Shown here one piece after another: positions 1 through 10,371 of a stretch of DNA of 27,655 nucleotides (within the stretch, counting starts at the first letter, position 1; every line of letters begins with the position of its first letter). The position numbers were made by a program, and so were the translations under genes. Origin of the DNA: Nemertoderma westbladi (lineage: Eukaryota; Xenacoelomorpha; Nemertodermatida; Nemertodermatidae). A model generated the notes under the pieces. It had not been told where the DNA came from. It worked only from the letters and a program-made list of their open reading frames with translations, and ran no database searches. The stretch is taken from the NCBI GenBank assembly GCA_032718475.1, contig JAUCBJ010002819.1, positions 1-27,655 of the forward strand. Reading direction: 5' to 3'.

Positions 1-979
1 GCTACAGTCAGTGTAACGGAGTAGACAGTCTAGTCAATATAATTCAGTAATTAAGAAATAGGGGCCTAATTCCTAACTATAGGCCAACGAAACAGCCTAA
101 AGCAAACTGTAGGTAAACCTGTCCTGCAGTCCTGCTATGACGCAGGTATGCGTAGACCGTAGACTAAATATGAAATAGCAGCAATTTCAAACATAACTAC
201 CACTACGTACTGCACTTCGTACCGGTACCAAGCAGCCAAAAACGTATAGAGTAGGCCTACAATACAATAGTAATAACTGGAGGTCAAACAATCAAACATA
301 CAAAAATTAAATCCTAACAAATAAATACTGTGTAGGCCTACAGTCAGACAGTAGGCTACTATATACATTCAGTTCAGACATTGCACGACTAGTAGCTGAC
401 ATGGCCTATCACAGTATCAGTTTTCCAGTCTTCTGTATCAACATCAAGCATCAACCATCAAGTCTGAAGTCACCTCGCAGTCCACAGTCTCAAGTCAAAG
501 TCACCGTCTCCAGTCAGTCTGCTGCCAGTGTAATTTCGGTCTTTTTTTTTGTTTTATTAACGAAGTTAAGTCAGAAATTTTCCAGCCTCCCCCTCTGCCC
601 TATCTGCCTCTATGCCAGTATGCCCTGACAGCCTGATGCCAGTATGCCCTAAAAAAATGTTTCCTCCGTTAGTCGTTAGTCTGTTAGTCCGTACTGTCTG
701 CCTACTGCTGTACTGCGACTGCCTGCCAACCCTACCGTCAACCTACAGTCAGACAGTTTCAGATGTCAGAGTTCAGGAGTTAGAGTTTTGATTGATTGAA
801 TTTTTTCCCATATAAAAATACATACCGGTACTGCACAATACAATACGGTAGGGCCTACTGAATAATATAAATAAATCACAATTTACCGGTAATTTATTTT
901 ACATTGTTTTATGTAAATTAATGGACGGCAGGATAATACATGATTGAAATTATATAATAAAATTGACTTGCCTACTGGC
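1..979. other. Unique AT-rich DNA without a recognisable gene
   Basis: I see no convincing coding region. The short open frames here (for example 401-628 and 135-368) are low-complexity, lack recognisable domains and look like chance. Near 610-650 the 13-base phrase GCCAGTATGCCCT occurs twice. Short words such as CTACTGTA, TAGGCCTA and ACCGGTA recur here and throughout the window, which gives the genome a characteristic texture but no assignable function. Confidence 0.6.
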
Positions 980-1047
980 CTACTGTACAGAGTTAGACCA
1001 TTTATGTTACCTAGAGGTAACATAAATGGTCTAACTCTGTACAGTAG
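980..1047. repeat. 68-bp perfect palindrome
   Basis: Bases 980-1013 are the exact reverse complement of 1014-1047 by my reading, with no spacer beyond the central CTAG. Each arm runs from CTACTGTACAG through GACCATTTATG to TTACCTA. It could extrude as a cruciform or be the fused ends of a decayed inverted-repeat element. No target-site duplication is evident on its flanks and no function can be assigned. Confidence 0.9.
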
Positions 1048-1443
1048 CCTAGTTTACAATAAATCACGTATATACATACATTACAGCATTAAACTTTGAA
1101 ATAAAATGAAATTTACAGTTTAAAATATATCTGTTACGTAGCTACAGTTAAAAAAGTAGTATCACATACGTACAGTAAAATTTATTTAACAAGGTACAAT
1201 AAAATACGAACACGTACAGACTAGTTAGTAGTTACTCTTACTACTACCAGCAACCAGAACAAGACTACAAACTGAGAAACAGACTGACAGAGAATACTGC
1301 AGTTTAGTGTGTAGTACACCTAGCAGTCTAGTACCTACTGTATCTGCCTTGCCTACCTACTGACCTAGCCCCCACTATGAATTTTCAACAGACACAGATT
1401 GAACACAGTTCTGTAGTTTACAGTATCCCATATGTCTGTATGC
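1048..1443. other. Unique AT-rich DNA, no gene seen
   Basis: No open frame with recognisable protein features, no RNA gene and no strong internal repeat was found between the palindrome and the minisatellite that begins near 1444. Confidence 0.5.
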
Positions 1444-2088
1444 AGCACGAAGGTATCTTAAATGTTTCAATAGATTGTTTCAGTATCCAACGTGCTGCAT
1501 GAACTGATGAATGAAGGTCTCATAAACGTTTCAACAGATTGTTTCAGCATCAAATGTGCTGCATGAAGGTCTCTTAAACGTTTCAATAGAATGTTTCAGT
1601 ATCCAACGTGCTGCATGAAGGTCTTTTAAACGTTTCAACAGATTGGTTTCAGTATCCAACATGCTGCACAAAGGTGTCTTAAAAATGTCAACGAATTGTT
1701 TCAGTATCCCATACTGCCATATCCTGCGCGAAGGTAACATAAATGTTTCAATAGATTGTTTGTACAGTACCCCACATTGCACATGCTGCAGTGCTGCTTG
1801 AAGCTCTCTTCACTCTTACAGTCTTAAACGATTCAACTGATTGTTTCAGAATCCAATGTGCTGCACAAAGGTCTCTTAAACGTTTCAACGGATTGTTTCA
1901 GTACAGCAGTATCCCATATACTGCGCGAAGGTATCTTGAATATTTCAATAGATTTGTTACAGTATCTACCCCACGCAGCCACGTGCTGTATGAAGGTCTC
2001 TTAAACGTTTCAATAGATTGTTTCAGTATCCAACTATTCCAACATGCTGCTCACGATGGCCTCTTAAACGTTTCAACAGATGTTACAG
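1444..2088. repeat. Degenerate minisatellite, about 52-bp period (left part)
   Basis: About eleven head-to-tail units share the phrases GAAGGTCTCTTAAACG, TTTCAATAGATTGTTTCAG and TATCCAACGTGCTGCAT. Clean units near 1510, 1562 and 1614 are 52-53 bp long. Later units (1667-2050) carry insertions and reach 60-70 bp. The array is interrupted at 2089 by element E1 and resumes at 3215 with the same phrases. Open frames inside it (1531-1782 minus, 1791-2108 plus) only reflect the repeat and are not genes. Confidence 0.88.
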
Positions 2089-2122
2089 CCAGGTTGGAAT
2101 TTATGTAGAGTTTGCTCAACAT

Positions 2123-2240
2123 GTGTGGCGCGCATTTAGGATCCTGACGCGAAGGAACAGGGGCGTGTGGCGCGCATTTAGGATCCTGGCGCGAAGGAAC
2201 AGGGGTGTGTGGCGCGCATTGAGGATCCTGGCGCGGAAAT
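2123..2240. repeat. 42-bp tandem repeat inside element E copy 1
   Basis: Two full units (2123-2164, 2165-2206) and a third partial one (2207-2240) start with GTGTGGCGCGCATTTAGGAT and continue CCTGGCGCGAAGGAACAGGG. The same array lies in copy 2. A single GTGTGGCGCGC motif also occurs close to the right end (near 3172), so it may be a subterminal protein-binding motif; that role is inference. Open frames over it (2018-2332 plus, 2116-2301 minus) are repeat artefacts. Confidence 0.88.
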
Positions 2241-2350
2241 GGATGTCATGTACACTAATACAGTTAGCAAAATGCATTGGCATGGCAACATATCCAGCCA
2301 CTCTACTTCAAAATATATCGGTCTACCAGTAGAGTCTATTTTTAAATTTT

Positions 2351-2382
2351 AAAATTTTTAAGGCCTAGGCCTTAAAAATTTT
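2351..2382. repeat. 32-bp perfect palindrome in element E copy 1
   Basis: The left half AAAATTTTTAAGGCCT is mirrored exactly by AGGCCTTAAAAATTTT. In copy 2 (about 4919-4957) only the right half survives; the left half reads GAGTTAGACCT. So the palindrome either decayed in copy 2 or was perfected in copy 1. Confidence 0.88.
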
Positions 2383-3205
2383 CGCACGCTTCGCTCGCGT
2401 TTGTATATTATGCCTGCCTATACGCTCTACTCTTATTCATCATTATAATAACTAAACTATAATAGAATAGGGATATTTGATTAGGCCTACCCCTACATAC
2501 AGTGATATTTTATTACAGTATCTGTTTATTAACATATAGAAGTAGTTCCGTGCCTTGAACTGTTTTGCACTCCCACATTATGGACAAACCGACAGATTGA
2601 GCATTGAAGGTACCGTATCCAATCCACGTTAATCATCATGCATCATGGCCAATGAGGCCAAAGTTTTAATGTCTTTCAAAATATGAGTTGTTTGAAAGGT
2701 TTTTCAATTGTTCACACCAATAAAGCCTAAAACCACGATTCAGCAGATTTTCCGTGCTCGCTCTGTCGCTACACTCCGATGTAATTCATAATCACATCTG
2801 TAGGTAAAAAATAGTCGGTTGACCCAAAAATGATAAAATTTTCTTGCTCGCTGCGCTCGCAATTTAATCACATCTGTATTTAAAAACCTTCGGTTGACCT
2901 ACTACAGTACTATCTGAATATTACAGTATTACTGTACTGCTGTACGCCTATTCATGTTTACTTTTCTACAAAATTTTCTTGCTCGCTGGGCTCGCATTTT
3001 CATGTTAAAATACTGTAGGAGTGGGTCTAACACTATGTCTGTAGCATAGGTACTGCAAGCAGTATAAACTGATAAATGATTACAATAATTGCAAAATTTA
3101 ATGGTCAATCTTTCAATGGTTGGCGCACATTGAATGTCATGGCTGGCGCGCTTTTCATTTAACCAGAATCCGTGTGGCGCGCTTTTTGTCAATATTCCAT
3201 ATAGG

Positions 3206-3362
3206 TGTTAGGCGTGTTACAGTACCCCACGTACGCTGGTACGTGCAGCATGAACAGATGGAGGTCTCTTAAACGTTTCAACGGATTTGTTTCAGTATCT
3301 CAGCATCTCTTGTTAATGCGCGAAGGCCTCACGCTCACAGTCTCAAACGTTTCAATGTGCAA
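3206..3362. repeat. Minisatellite resumes to the right of element E copy 1
   Basis: After the nine bases TGTTAGGCG, the phrases TGTTACAGTACCCCACG, GGTCTCTTAAACGTTTCAAC and GATTTGTTTCAGTATCT continue the array found at 1444-2088. This shows that E1 sits inside a pre-existing minisatellite. Confidence 0.82.
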
Positions 3363-3685
3363 TGTATCTGTACAGTAAATGCATTACCATTGTCTTGTCA
3401 TCTCACTGGTTTCGTTTTCTTCACGTTTCATTTACGTGGTTTGAGTTGGTTTGCAGTTCAGACTTCACTTCACATTCTGATAATATTTATTGACATTCTA
3501 GTTTTCGAAATATACTGTAGTTTTACATAGAACAGTATAATATACAGTAGTTAGTAAATGACAGTCAGACAGTATACAGTCGGCAGGTCGGGGAAGAGTT
3601 CTATTTTCAACTGAGTTGAAATTTCAACTTCATTTTTTAAAATTCAACTTTTTATTAAAATTCAACTTTTGGCAGTAGGGTTCCC
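3363..3685. other. No gene seen; short T-rich direct repeats
   Basis: The only structure noticed is a run of AATTCAACTTTT-type phrases at about 3610-3670. No coding frame is supportable. Confidence 0.5.
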
Positions 3686-3922
3686 TATCCCGATCGGGAT
3701 ATTTACATATCCCGATCGGGATATATTCAAACTTTCCAAAAAGCGACGAAAACTATAAAAAGCGACCCAAATCTGCAAATGGCGCCATCTAGCAGATAGA
3801 TCAGAAAAAATGGGTTATATTCGTTTGTGCCCCGCAAAGTGGTGTTAGGTGTTAGGCAGTGAGGGCTTTCAAAAGATATCGCAGTGAAAATCATATATTT
3901 TGTAAATATCCCGATCGGGATA
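3686..3922. repeat. 237-bp segment bounded by inverted CCCGATCGGG palindromes
   Basis: The 16-bp palindrome TATCCCGATCGGGATA occurs at 3686-3701, 3708-3723 and 3907-3922. The outer two extend into a 22-bp inverted repeat, because the left one is followed by TTTACA and the right one is preceded by TGTAAA. This looks like a very small inverted-repeat element, but no target-site duplication was found. The open frame across it (3727-3954 minus) has no recognisable domain. Confidence 0.75.
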
Positions 3923-4067
3923 TTGCATGTGGCATGTGGTAGCAGGCTAATCATGAGACATGGGAATATGGGATGTGGGATGATTGTATATTTTTAAATA
4001 ATGTATACCTGTTAGATACCGGTCTGCCGGTATGTGTACCATACAGCCATAACAGCCTGACAGAATT

Positions 4068-4489
4068 CAGTTAGGAACACTGGTCACTTTCTGGCTGAAG
4101 CTCAGCCAAAAATTGTCCACATATTTACAGCCAGAAAGTGTCCGTGCAGCCACTATTTGTCCTTCACAGGCTGCCATTATATTTCCGGACATATTTTGGC
4201 TGTAACTCCAATAGTACCCAAAGCAGAAGCTGGGCACATTTTTATTTTTAATATTATGATAGTTATCCCAACGATGAGATTCTAATTCTCAAATTAATTT
4301 ATACAGAATTTTATGGCGATTCTAATGGCATAATTTTTAGAATGCCAATGTTAAAATTTCACTGCCGGTTTTCAAATGAAATTTAGCATTGTTTTCTATG
4401 GAGAAATTTCACTCTGAGAGCGTTTTCCGCGGACACATTCTGGCTGTAAATTGGACATATTGTGACCAGTCTGCCAGTGTTCCTGACTG
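4068..4489. mobile_element. Element M: 422-bp MITE-like element with 5-bp TSD
   Basis: The left end CAGTTAGGAACACTGG (4068-4083) is mirrored by CCAGTGTTCCTGACTG (4474-4489) with one mismatch. GAATT flanks both sides (4063-4067 and 4490-4494), consistent with a 5-bp target-site duplication. Inside, several CTGGCTG / GGCTGTAA / GGACA phrases recur in both orientations (for example 4091, 4129 and 4440), extending the inverted symmetry imperfectly. There is no coding capacity. The CAGT start and 5-bp TSD are shared with elements H and N in this window. Confidence 0.75.
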
Positions 4490-4667
4490 GAATTAAGCTG
4501 GCGGGCTGGATTAGGTGGGCAGAGCTAGAGGCAGAGAGGGTGTGTGTCGGAATTGGAATTGTTTATTGAATTGTTTATTGTTGACTAGCCTGCTAGCTGT
4601 CTGGCTGTTCGAGCTTAGTAATTTGCAGATTTGTAGATCGAATGTAACATAGTCAGATAGTTAGGCC

Positions 4668-5592
4668 CCAGGTTGGAATTTATGTAGAGTTTGCTCAACA
4701 TGTGTGGCGCGCATTTAGGATCCTGGCGCGAAGGAACAGGGGCGTGTGGCGCGCATTTAGGATCCTGGCGCGAAGGAACAGGGGCGTGTGGCGCGCATTG
4801 AGGATCCTGGTGCCTGGCGCGGAAATGGATGTCATGTACAGTAGCAAAATGCATTTGCATGGCAACAAATCCAGCCACTCTACTTCAAATTATATCGGTC
4901 TACCAGTAGAGTCTATTTTTAAAAAGAGTTAGACCTAGGCCTTAAAAATTTTCGCTCGCTTCGCTCGCGTTTGTGTATTATACCTGCCTACTGTACGCTC
5001 TACTCTTATTCATCATTCTAATAACTATAATAGAATAGGGATATTTGATTAGTGATATTTTATTACAGTATTTGTTTATTAACCTACCGGTATATAAGTA
5101 GTTCCGTGCCTTGAACTGTTTTGCTCTCCCACATTACTGCATTATGGACAAACCAACAGATTGAGCATTGAAGGTACCGTATCCAATCCACGTTAACATC
5201 ATGGCCAATCAGGCCAAAGTTTTAATGTCTTTCAAAATATGAGTTGTTTGACTGTTTGAAAGGTTTAATTGTTCACTTCACACCAATATAGCTTAAAACC
5301 ACGATTCAGCAGATTTTCCGTGCTCGCTACACTCTGATGTAATTCATAATCACATCTCCACATCTGTAGGTAAAAAATAGTCGGTTGACCCAAATATGTT
5401 AAAATTTTCTTGCTCGCTACGCTCGCAATTTAATCACATCTGTATTTAAAAACAGTCGGTTGACCTATGACCTACTATCTGAATATTACAGTACAGCAGT
5501 ATTACTGTGCGCCTATTCATGTTTACTTTTCTGCAAAATTTTCTTGCTCGCTGGGCTCGCATTTTCATGATAAAATACTGTAGGAGTGGGTC
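4668..5592. mobile_element. Element E, copy 2, left part
   Basis: This matches 2089-3035 of copy 1 in order: terminal CCAGGTTGGAATTTATG, 42-bp tandem units at 4702-4826, and the GCTCGCTACGCTCGC-type clusters. It is preceded by GTTAGGCC (4660-4667), which recurs directly after the right end of the element (13616-13623), a perfect 8-bp TSD. The copy is cut at AGTGGGTC (5585-5592) by element G1 and continues at 13425. It differs from copy 1 by small indels and substitutions. Confidence 0.87.
4702..4826. repeat. 42-bp tandem repeat inside element E copy 2
   Basis: Three units start at 4702, 4744 and 4786 with GTGTGGCGCGCATT and AGGATCCTGG. The third unit carries a small extra GTGCCTGGCGC stretch. 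Open frames 4615-4878 (minus) and 4702-4932 (plus) derive from this repeat and are not genes. Confidence 0.87.
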
Positions 5593-6644
5593 CCAGGTTG
5601 GAATTCATGCATGAGCGCGCAGGTACGCTTTGTTGTTTTGAAATCACCGCGCACCTGAAATTGGCTCGTCGCGCACCTCATCATATGTCATAATCCAAAC
5701 AAAATCGGGCAGCTCATGTCATGCATATCTCAAAAAATCGCACAGTTCATAAGAACAATTTTACATTCCTATTTTACAAGTTTGAGCGTTTTAAGCTTAT
5801 CTTTACGTCTGTCTGTCTGTACGTTGAATCTAGGCTTACATAATAAATGTAATTTTTGCAACATCAAAATTGTTAATATTAAAAAATATTTTTTTAATCC
5901 ACTACTATGGTGGCCCATCGGGCTCACTGCTTTTATAACAGAAAATATTATTTTAGATTACAAACAAAACATGTACCGGTAATTTCAAAAAAACGAATAT
6001 TGAAATAGGTACCAGTCTGTCAATAATACTTTGTATAGGCCTACCTAACAATTAGGCTTAAACATACAGTTGGCTTATAATTAAGTCATACTTATAATAC
6101 ATTGTTACTTTCTGACTTTACCTGTCAGTCGGTGAGAAGTCAAAAATTGGACTTCAAGTCCAATTTTAGACTTCAAGTCCAATTTTGGACTCCAAAGTCC
6201 AATATTGGACTTTAGTACAACTCCAAGTGTACCCATCCAGCCATCCCATCTGCCCATGCTGCCATACTGTATGTATATCGGTATTTCAATCAAAACTGCA
6301 TGCCGTATCAGTACATATATATATATTACATAATTACAATGCAACATTATTTTAATGATCAAATTAATTATTATAAGTATTATAAGCAGGGATCGCACAC
6401 GTACAGTTAGACATCAGTCAGTAGTTACTTTTTCCGGTAGTGGTATGGCTTTGCGGTAGTACTCTTACTGCCTTAGCTTAGTGGTGTATACCGCGGTAGC
6501 GGTAGTTGAGTTATAGCTGTATAGTTCATTCATACCCATACCTAGGGCCCATACCTGTGGTATTTTCGTATGGCAAAAATAAGACTACTGTAAACTGTAA
6601 CCTATTATGTTATTGAGTTAATGTTTATTGACTAATTGTTTTGA

Positions 6645-7003
6645 TTAGGTTCACTGTGTCAAGTACAATGCACTCATCTCCAACCAGACAGCAGACACTA
6701 TATATATATAACATTGGAGTTGGAGGTGTCTCATTAGTTCCCCCATGCTTGACACTAGAACAAAGCCGCCTCCGCTTTGCAGGACATTGCTTTCGCCGTG
6801 AGGACCAGCCAGTCAGACAGTGCACCTCATGGAGTGAATAAGCATGGTGGACGGCCCCATGACTTTCTTGAGAAGCATCTTTCTTACTGGCTGTAAGAGT
6901 GTAAGGGAGTTGTGGAGGCGCACTTTTGTCAACAAGCCGGCACAGCATTCTTAATAGGGCTTATATATATAATGCAGCTGCAATGCAGCATGCCGATTGC
7001 TGG
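6645..7003 (+). pseudogene. LINE 3'-end fragment inside element H
   Basis: From GGTTCACTGTGTCAAGTACA to GCAATGCAGCATGCCGAT this matches the reverse complement of the LINE tail at about 14850-15200. It includes the stretch encoding the phrase FAGHCFRREDQPV and the terminal CGGCACAGCATTCTTAA. It carries several insertions and deletions relative to that copy, such as an added ATATATAT run and loss of part of the region after CTTGAGA. It is a non-functional fragment of the C-terminal coding region and the start of the 3' UTR. The open frames 6641-6841 (plus) and 6625-6948 (minus) belong to this relic. Confidence 0.88.
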
Positions 7004-7680
7004 ATTGTAGTTAGTAGTATGTGGTGATAGGGCTCCTTCAATTGGTAAAGTCAAAAGTGGCCGTTTATTGTTTTAGTTAGAAAAGCCTGCCTCTGTAACC
7101 TGTTCCTTTCCCTCAATTGGTTTATGACGTATGTTACTTCTGTACTTATTATGTGGAGACCCCAACACGTTAATCAGTTAATCTCCTTTCATTATCCAGC
7201 CGTTTTAAAATACCCTTCCTGTTGTATGGAAAAATTAGAAGAGATGGTGGTAGCATCAACTTTGTAGTATTTCTTTCTGATAGGGCTCCCATAGGCTTAG
7301 AGGAAATCGTAGCTTGTACTGTGTACTGTAGTTAGCCTTAGCAGCAGCTGCAGTTGGCAAACCTGGCATTGCTACCAGTTTCCACCAAATATAATTTGTA
7401 ATTAAATATTTCTTGGAGCATAATCTAATCTAGTCCTAAAGACTCTAAAGTCATGGGTACATAAGGCTGTAAGGTTAGACATAACATGAATGTAAACTAA
7501 ACAATATGCTAAAAGCTGAAAAGTAAAGTACAAAGTACCTAGAATGCTAGAATGTACCATTATATTCTAAGTACAGTACACTGAAGACAGGAAGATACAT
7601 ACAGAGCTGCAAAGGTAACATTCCATAACTTAATAGCTGTCTGGCTGTCTCATCTGTCACGTCTGTTATGCTTCATGTAC
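7004..7680. other. Interior of element H without a gene
   Basis: AT-rich sequence with no recognisable frame. From about 7590 (ACAGAGCTGCAAAGGTAAC) onward it has a diverged copy at about 10961, part of the tandem duplication inside element G1. Confidence 0.5.
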
Positions 7681-8005
7681 ATTTAAGTTTGATTCTCAAT
7701 GTCGTGTCCAAAATTGGACTTAAAGTCCAATATTGGACTTTTGTAAAAATTCAAAGCCTTATAAAAAAAGTTCCCCCTGGTGAATTTCAGGTCCCCCTGT
7801 TCAAAACTCTTATTTTTTGATATATTTTCGATTAAAAAAAAAAAATCCCGCCCGATCCAATTACCCAAGGCCCTGGAACAATTGGCTGATTTGAAGTCCA
7901 ATATTGGACTCACAGACAGACAGAAGTCCAATTTTGGACTTGAACTGGAGTCGAAGTCCAATTTTGGACTCAAGTCCAATTTTTGACTTCTCACCGACTG
8001 CCTGT

Positions 8006-8297
8006 TTAGGCTACTAACGTAACATCGGCATAGCATATAGACCTAATAACAATACAACAATAGAGTACTGTAGTTAAAATAAATAGACAAATTCAGCTCC
8101 GGTTGCCGGTATTACAGTATTATGGTGAAGTGATTTGACTGTTTGAAGAATTGGAAATGAGAAACTAATGCGAGCGCAGCGAGCGAAATTTTTTTGTGTA
8201 TTTTCGTGATTTCAATTAATTTGTGGTGGGCATCAGAGGCAGAGCTGTGCGCTGAGGCGCAACGCGCACCTGTCTCACAACCCGAACGCGCACCTGT
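8006..8297. other. Native element G1 sequence between H and N
   Basis: It contains a GCGAGCGCAGCGAGCG motif (8170-8185), the inverse of the clusters in element E. A short direct repeat built on CGCGCACCTGTCTCAC runs into the right terminal part of G1 at 13327. The continuity of that repeat across the N block supports insertion of N here. No gene. Confidence 0.6.
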
Positions 8298-10371
8298 CAG
8301 TAGGGAACACATGCCCGAATTGGCAGCACAGACGCACTGCCATTTTTGAAAAATGCACTGCCATATTAGGCAGTTTTACCCTAAATTTCGGATAAAATGT
8401 GAATTTTTATCAACTTCCTGCTGGAAGGGCCCCATTTTTATTTCATTGGATGAAAATATGATATATATTGGAGGTAAATACAAAATGTGGTAAGAGTTTC
8501 ATGGTTGGGTTTTGGAGATATTTGACATTGAAAATTGCAAGTCAAAAACATGCACTGCCTAAAATGGCAGTTATGGTATTGAATTAATTCCTTCTGTCTG
8601 ACTGTAGGAGAGTTGGAGAGCCTGGCAATGCCAGGCATCCTCCAGTCCTTCAGAGTTTATCTATCTCTGTCTGTCTGTAGTGTATCTGCTAAACAGCCTA
8701 TCTATCTATCTACAGTATATAAGCCTATCCTTATGAAAGCCACTTTTATATTTTGTTTTTGTTAATTATTCAGTTAACTGGTTAACAATTTACACAGTCA
8801 ATGACAGGTAATTTATTAATATAATTATTATACTGTATAAAATATTAATATATATGTGGCCAGTATAACAATATGTATTATCTGATTATAGGCCTATAGC
8901 AGTATAGTTTGTTAATATTAAAAGTTACGGTTCGCTAATGATAAAATTTATGTTTATTGACTAATTGATATGGTAACTGATAATTATTGATAGTAAATAT
9001 TTAGTAATAAAATCATTAGGCCTAATATATATCATATTTAAGGGGTCTGTACAGAAATTTACCTCCCCTTGATTAATTTATTGTTTAATAATTTATGGAT
9101 GTAGAAAGAAATTTCTTATAAGGCACTGTTTAAGGATTAACTGATGATAAGGCATTATTTGTTAACAAAATACAAATTACTAAGAAAATATAATATCTGA
9201 CTGTCTGAAGTCATCATCAGATCATTAGTAAGAAATAATTAAATCCAATTTAGATACTAAAAAATAGTCCTATATTTAGATTTACACGTTCACACACAAA
9301 AGTTATATAATAAACTAGTATTTTGATACAGTATGACTTACCGGCTGACCAGCACAGCAGTAATCTAAAATTGATATAAATCAATTAATTGTAAATTGAT
9401 ACAGTATTATGCTGGTTTTACAGAAGATGGAAAACGTAAAATATAGAGTGAGCAATGAGTAAAACCAACATAAATAAAAAAAAATAATAAAGATAATATA
9501 TACAAACAAAGTTGCAACAGTAAATTTTTTTTAAAGCAAAATTTGATACTAATGTTTTTGTGTACAAGTACAATAAGCTGGCTGATAGGTTAAAACGTCA
9601 ATAGTAAAACATGTAGAGTGAGCCACAAGGAGACAAGTAAAACAAACATAATACTGAATATCTACAATATAAAAATATTACAAATTAAAAATTAAAATTA
9701 ACAAGCTAATATTGCGATAGTACTGTATAAAGTAAGCTAAAACCGTTTATGTTTACAATAGGCAATAGGAGTACGTAGATTAAAACACATACAAAGTCAT
9801 ACATTCGACAATAGTAACGGATATAGAGAATGCAATACAAACCAACATACCATATACAGATATAATATTTACAAATTCAGGAGAAAAATGATCGGGTCTT
9901 TCTTTTTCCAACTTTCCCAGTCTACTGGTGTTTCAAACTGTGAAAAATTGATTTATAAAATGTGTTGAATATTGGTTATTTATATATATATTGTTTCCAT
10001 CAGAATTGCTGAATTGTATGTAATGCTGAATGCATTTTCTGATTTTGCACTGCCATTTTAAGCATTGCACTGCTAGTTCAAACAGTATGCTGCTATATTA
10101 AGCAGAACACTGCTATTTTGGGCAGTGCATGCTTTTGACTAGCAATTTTCAAAGTCTGATGTCTCTAAAACCCAACTGTGAAAGTCTACCAAATTTTCTA
10201 TTTACCTTGCAATACATATTATATTTTCATCCCATGAAATAAAAAAGGGGCCCTTCAAGCAGGAAGTTAATAAAAATTGACATTTTATCAGAAATTTAGG
10301 CTAAAACTGCCTAATATGGCAGTGCATTTTGCAAAGTCTGCACTGCCTGTTTGGGCATGTGTTCCCTACTG
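8298..10371. mobile_element. Element N, copy 1: 2.07-kb element with long (~280-bp) inverted repeats
   Basis: It starts CAGTAGGGAACACATGCCC and ends with the reverse complement. The symmetry continues for about 280 bp per arm (8298-8580 and about 10090-10371) at roughly 80% identity by eye, including AAATGCACTGCCATATTAGG, the GGGCCCC block and TTGGGTTTT. The word CACTGCC or its complement recurs many times in the arms. The roughly 1.5-kb centre is very AT-rich with no supportable frame. CCTGT precedes it (8293-8297), and the matching CCTGT is found after copy 2 (13327-13331), as expected if N inserted once and the region was then duplicated. The superfamily is not determined. Confidence 0.82.

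Larger units (their letters stand above)
2089..3205. mobile_element. Element E, copy 1: 1.1-kb non-autonomous DNA transposon
   Basis: A 1117-bp unit that begins CCAGGTTGGAATTTATG and ends TATTCCATATAGG. It is repeated with the same termini and order at 4668-13615, where it is split by another insertion. The ends form only a weak inverted repeat (CCAGGTTGGAAT against CCTATATGGAAT). The insertion interrupts the minisatellite. TGTTACAG precedes it (2081-2088) and recurs at 3215-3222, nine bases beyond the right end. The nine extra bases TGTTAGGCG make this TSD imperfect, whereas copy 2 has a clean 8-bp TSD. It has no transposase reading frame. The interior holds a 42-bp tandem repeat, a 32-bp palindrome and three clusters reading roughly GCTCGCTGCGCTCGC. 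The superfamily is not determined; an 8-bp TSD would fit hAT-like elements. Confidence 0.82.
6126..8000. mobile_element. Element H: 1.9-kb inverted-repeat element with 5-bp TSD
   Basis: It begins CAGTCGGTGAGAAGTC and ends GACTTCTCACCGACTG, with the symmetry continuing inward through AAAAATTGGACTT / AAGTCCAATTTTT. CCTGT flanks both ends (6121-6125 and 8001-8005). Clusters of the near-palindromic word AGTCCAATTTTGGACT lie next to both ends (6140-6215 and 7893-7988) and also at 7704-7742. No transposase frame is present. The interior contains a fragment of the LINE described at 14721-16813. Its right part (from about 7590) was copied into the duplication at 10953-11240. Confidence 0.78.

Noticed and set aside
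401-628. A small secreted or serine-rich protein
   Set aside because: Low-complexity composition, no conserved motif, and TCA/CAGT-rich DNA that would produce such a frame by chance.
1444-2088. CRISPR-like array of ATAGATTGTTTCAG repeats
   Set aside because: The intervening sequence is itself repeated between units, so this is a minisatellite.
2018-2332. Open frame with repeated WRAFRILARRNRGV phrases
   Set aside because: It is a direct translation of the 42-bp tandem repeat in element E; the opposite strand gives an equally repetitive frame.
5716-5982. An 88-codon open frame
   Set aside because: Featureless AT-rich translation inside the non-coding part of element G1.
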